Assembly (NCBI GenBank): GCA_030762175.1 | Contig: CM060843.1 | Location: forward strand, 29,346,501 to 29,410,500 | DNA: 64,000 bases | Direction of reading: 5' to 3' | From: Metallyticus violacea | Taxonomy: Eukaryota > Arthropoda > Insecta > Mantodea > Metallyticidae | Part shown: positions 58,401-61,400 of the stretch, one piece after another | How the letters are laid out: each line of letters opens with the position of its first letter | Position numbering within the stretch: the first letter of the stretch is position 1 | Notes under the pieces: model-generated | Databases searched by the model: none | What the model saw: the letters and a program-made list of their open reading frames with translations, nothing else | Told to the model about the DNA's origin: nothing | Made by a program: the position numbers and the translations under genes

Positions 58401-61400
58401 TCACCCTCCACTACAGATATTGGCTCCCCCTCAGAAATTTCTGGAATGTATTCAATGTGCTCTACCTTTTCTATTGTTTCAGCGCTAGCAACTAAAGTAC
58501 CTACCTCAACAATTTCTGTATCTTTAACCTCAGTTTCGGCTATATCTATTCTCACCAAATCTTCATCTTTACGCAATTCTTCTTCTATAGCAATAGCCTC
58601 CACTACTTCCACAACAGAAATCACCTCGACTTCCTCTGGCTCAATCTCTTTCTCGATCATTTCTATATCGGACGGTTGTATCTCCTCTACGGGTGATGAT
58701 ATAATTTCTCTCTCTACTACTTCTAAATCTAACTGGTCTTTTTGGACTTCCAATGCTAGCTGTTCCGGCGAAATTTCCTGTAACCTTGCCTCCTCCTCCG
58801 TTTGCACTAGATCTTCGGGCTCAGCGGCTAAAGGACTTGATGGTGTTGCTGTCGGTAATTCGGTAATCTCAGGCTGTTCACCTTTTTCATCTCTTACTAT
58901 CATATCTTGTAGGGTTACTTCCAGTTTTTCGACAGGCACTAAATCTTTAGGTTCAACAACCTCCATCTCCGCCGGGATTTCCTCAAGCTCTTTTGGAACT
59001 TCTGCGACTGTAACCTCAGGGGATCTTAATTTAATGATATCTGGTTGCTCCGTTTCCACATCAACCTGACTTTCGTCAACTATTTCGGTTATCTCAGGTT
59101 GTTCCACTTCTTCCGCTTTTACTAACATTTCTTCCTCTGGTTCTTCGGGTGTTTTCGCCGGTTCTAGGGGTACCGTTTCCTTAATTTCGATCGCCATTTC
59201 ATCCTTCTCCAAAGTAACAAATTCCTCTTGCTCAACCTCATCCATTTGCGCGAGCTCTTCCTGTAATTCCCTTGCTACTTCTGTCTCTATTTCCGGAATT
59301 GGTGTAGGCGTAATCTCCGCTGCTTCAACCTCAGTAATTTCCCGTTCGTCCACTTTTTTGTCTGCTAGTTCTTCTACCGTATCCACTGTTTCGGCTGATA
59401 TTTTGGATTTTAGCACTTCATCAAAAGTATCTTTTGTGGGAACTACATCCTCTGGTTCTTTGACCTTTAGCAAACCTTCTTCTACCTTCTGTTCAAATTC
59501 TGCTACATCTTTTTGCACAGGCTCCTCTATCTTTTCCTCTAAGATAAGCTCCTTCTGTTCTGCAGGTAATTTTTCTGCAGTTTCTGGAACGGCTACAGGT
59601 TCCCTTGCTAAGTGCTTTATGTCAGGTGTGACACTAATAAATTCTTCGCCGATTTCTGGCTCTGTAACTGGCTCTTCCGCTAATTGTGTTTCATCTTCAA
59701 TCAATTCTTCCCTTAGAGCAATAGGACTAGTTACTGGAAGAAGCTCAATAACTTCTGGTTCTTTATCTTTAGACTCTATCTCAGCAATTTCTATTTTCTG
59801 TGCTTCAATATGTTCTTCGGGTGGGACAATAGGTTCTTCCTTTACTTTAACGAGAGCGACTGCGGCTGGTTGTACCTCTAAATCTGCCCGCTTATCTTCA
59901 ATTTCGGCTATAGCCGGTTCTTCCTCTAGCTTATCTGTAGTAGGAATTATTGGTTCTTCTTTGGTTATTTCCTCAATTTCGGCTATAGCCGGTTCTTCCT
60001 CTAGCTTATCTGTAGTAGGAATTATTGGTTCTTCTTTTGTTATTTCCTCAATTTCGGCTATAGCCGGTTCTTCCTCTAGCTTATCTGAGGTAGGAATTAT
60101 TGGTTCTTCTTTTGTTATTTCTAATATTTCAGCTTCTTCAATCTCTTCAGCCATTGGGATTACTTCTTCTGTTATTTCCACTTTTTCAACCTCCTTTGGT
60201 GGAATTATTTCCTTCTCTTCAAGTATCACCTCGTCCCTTTGTTCCATAGTTATTAATACTTCTGTTTCAGGAGGTTCCACCTCTGGGGATATTTTATCTA
60301 CCTCCTTTGACTCCTGCTCCTCCTCCTTCTCCTCAACTGTTGCTTTTTCAATAGGTGTTACCTCTTCCACCTCAACTTCAATACTTGCTGGTCCTTCCTC
60401 TTTGCTTTGTAATTGTTCTTCCAGTTCAGTAATGGTTTCGGTGTACAGTTCAGATATTACAGCTTCCTTATCGATTTTAATTTCCTTCATCAACACCTCT
60501 TTAGCCTCTAATACCTCTCCCAAAACCCCTACATCCTGAATTGTTACATGCTTTTCTACAACCTTCTTTGGTTCACCCTCCACTACAGATATTGGCTCCC
60601 CCTCAGAAATTTCTGGAATGTATTCAATGTGCTCTACCATTTCTTTTGTTTCAGCGCTAGCAACTAAAGTACCTACCTCAACAATTTCTGTATCTTTAAC
60701 CTCAGTTTCGGCTATATCTATTCTCACCAAATCTTCATCTTTAGGCAATTCTTCTTCTATAGCAATAGCCTCCACTACTTCCGCAACAGAAGTCACCTGG
60801 GCTTCCTCTGACTCAATCTCTTTCTCGATCATTTCTATATCGGACGGTTGTATCTCCTCTACGGGTGATGATATAATTTCTCTCTCTACTACTTCTAAAT
60901 CTAACTGGTCTATTTGGACCTCCAATGCTAGCTGTTCCGGCGAAATTTCCTTTAACCTTGCCTCCTCATCCGTTTTTGCAAGATCTTCGGGCTCAGCGGC
61001 TAAAGGACTTGATGGTGTTGCTGTCTGTAATTCGGTAATCTCAGGCTGTTCTACTTTTTCATCTATTACTATCATATCTTGTTGGGTTACTTCCAGTTTT
61101 TCGACAGGCACTAAATCTTTAGGTTCAACAACCTCCATCTCCGCCGGCTTTTCCTCAAGCTCTTTTGGAACTTCTGCGACTGTAACCTCAGGGGATCTTA
61201 ATTTAATGATATCTGGTTGCTCCGTTTCCACATCAACTTGGCTTTCGTCAACTATTTCGGTTATCTCAGGTTGTTCCACTTCTTCCGCTTTTACTAACAT
61301 TTCTTCCTCTGGTTTTTCGGGTGTTTTCGCCGGTTCTAGGTGTACCGTTTTCTTTATTTCGATCGCCATTTCAGCCTTCTCCAAAGTAACAAATTCCTCT

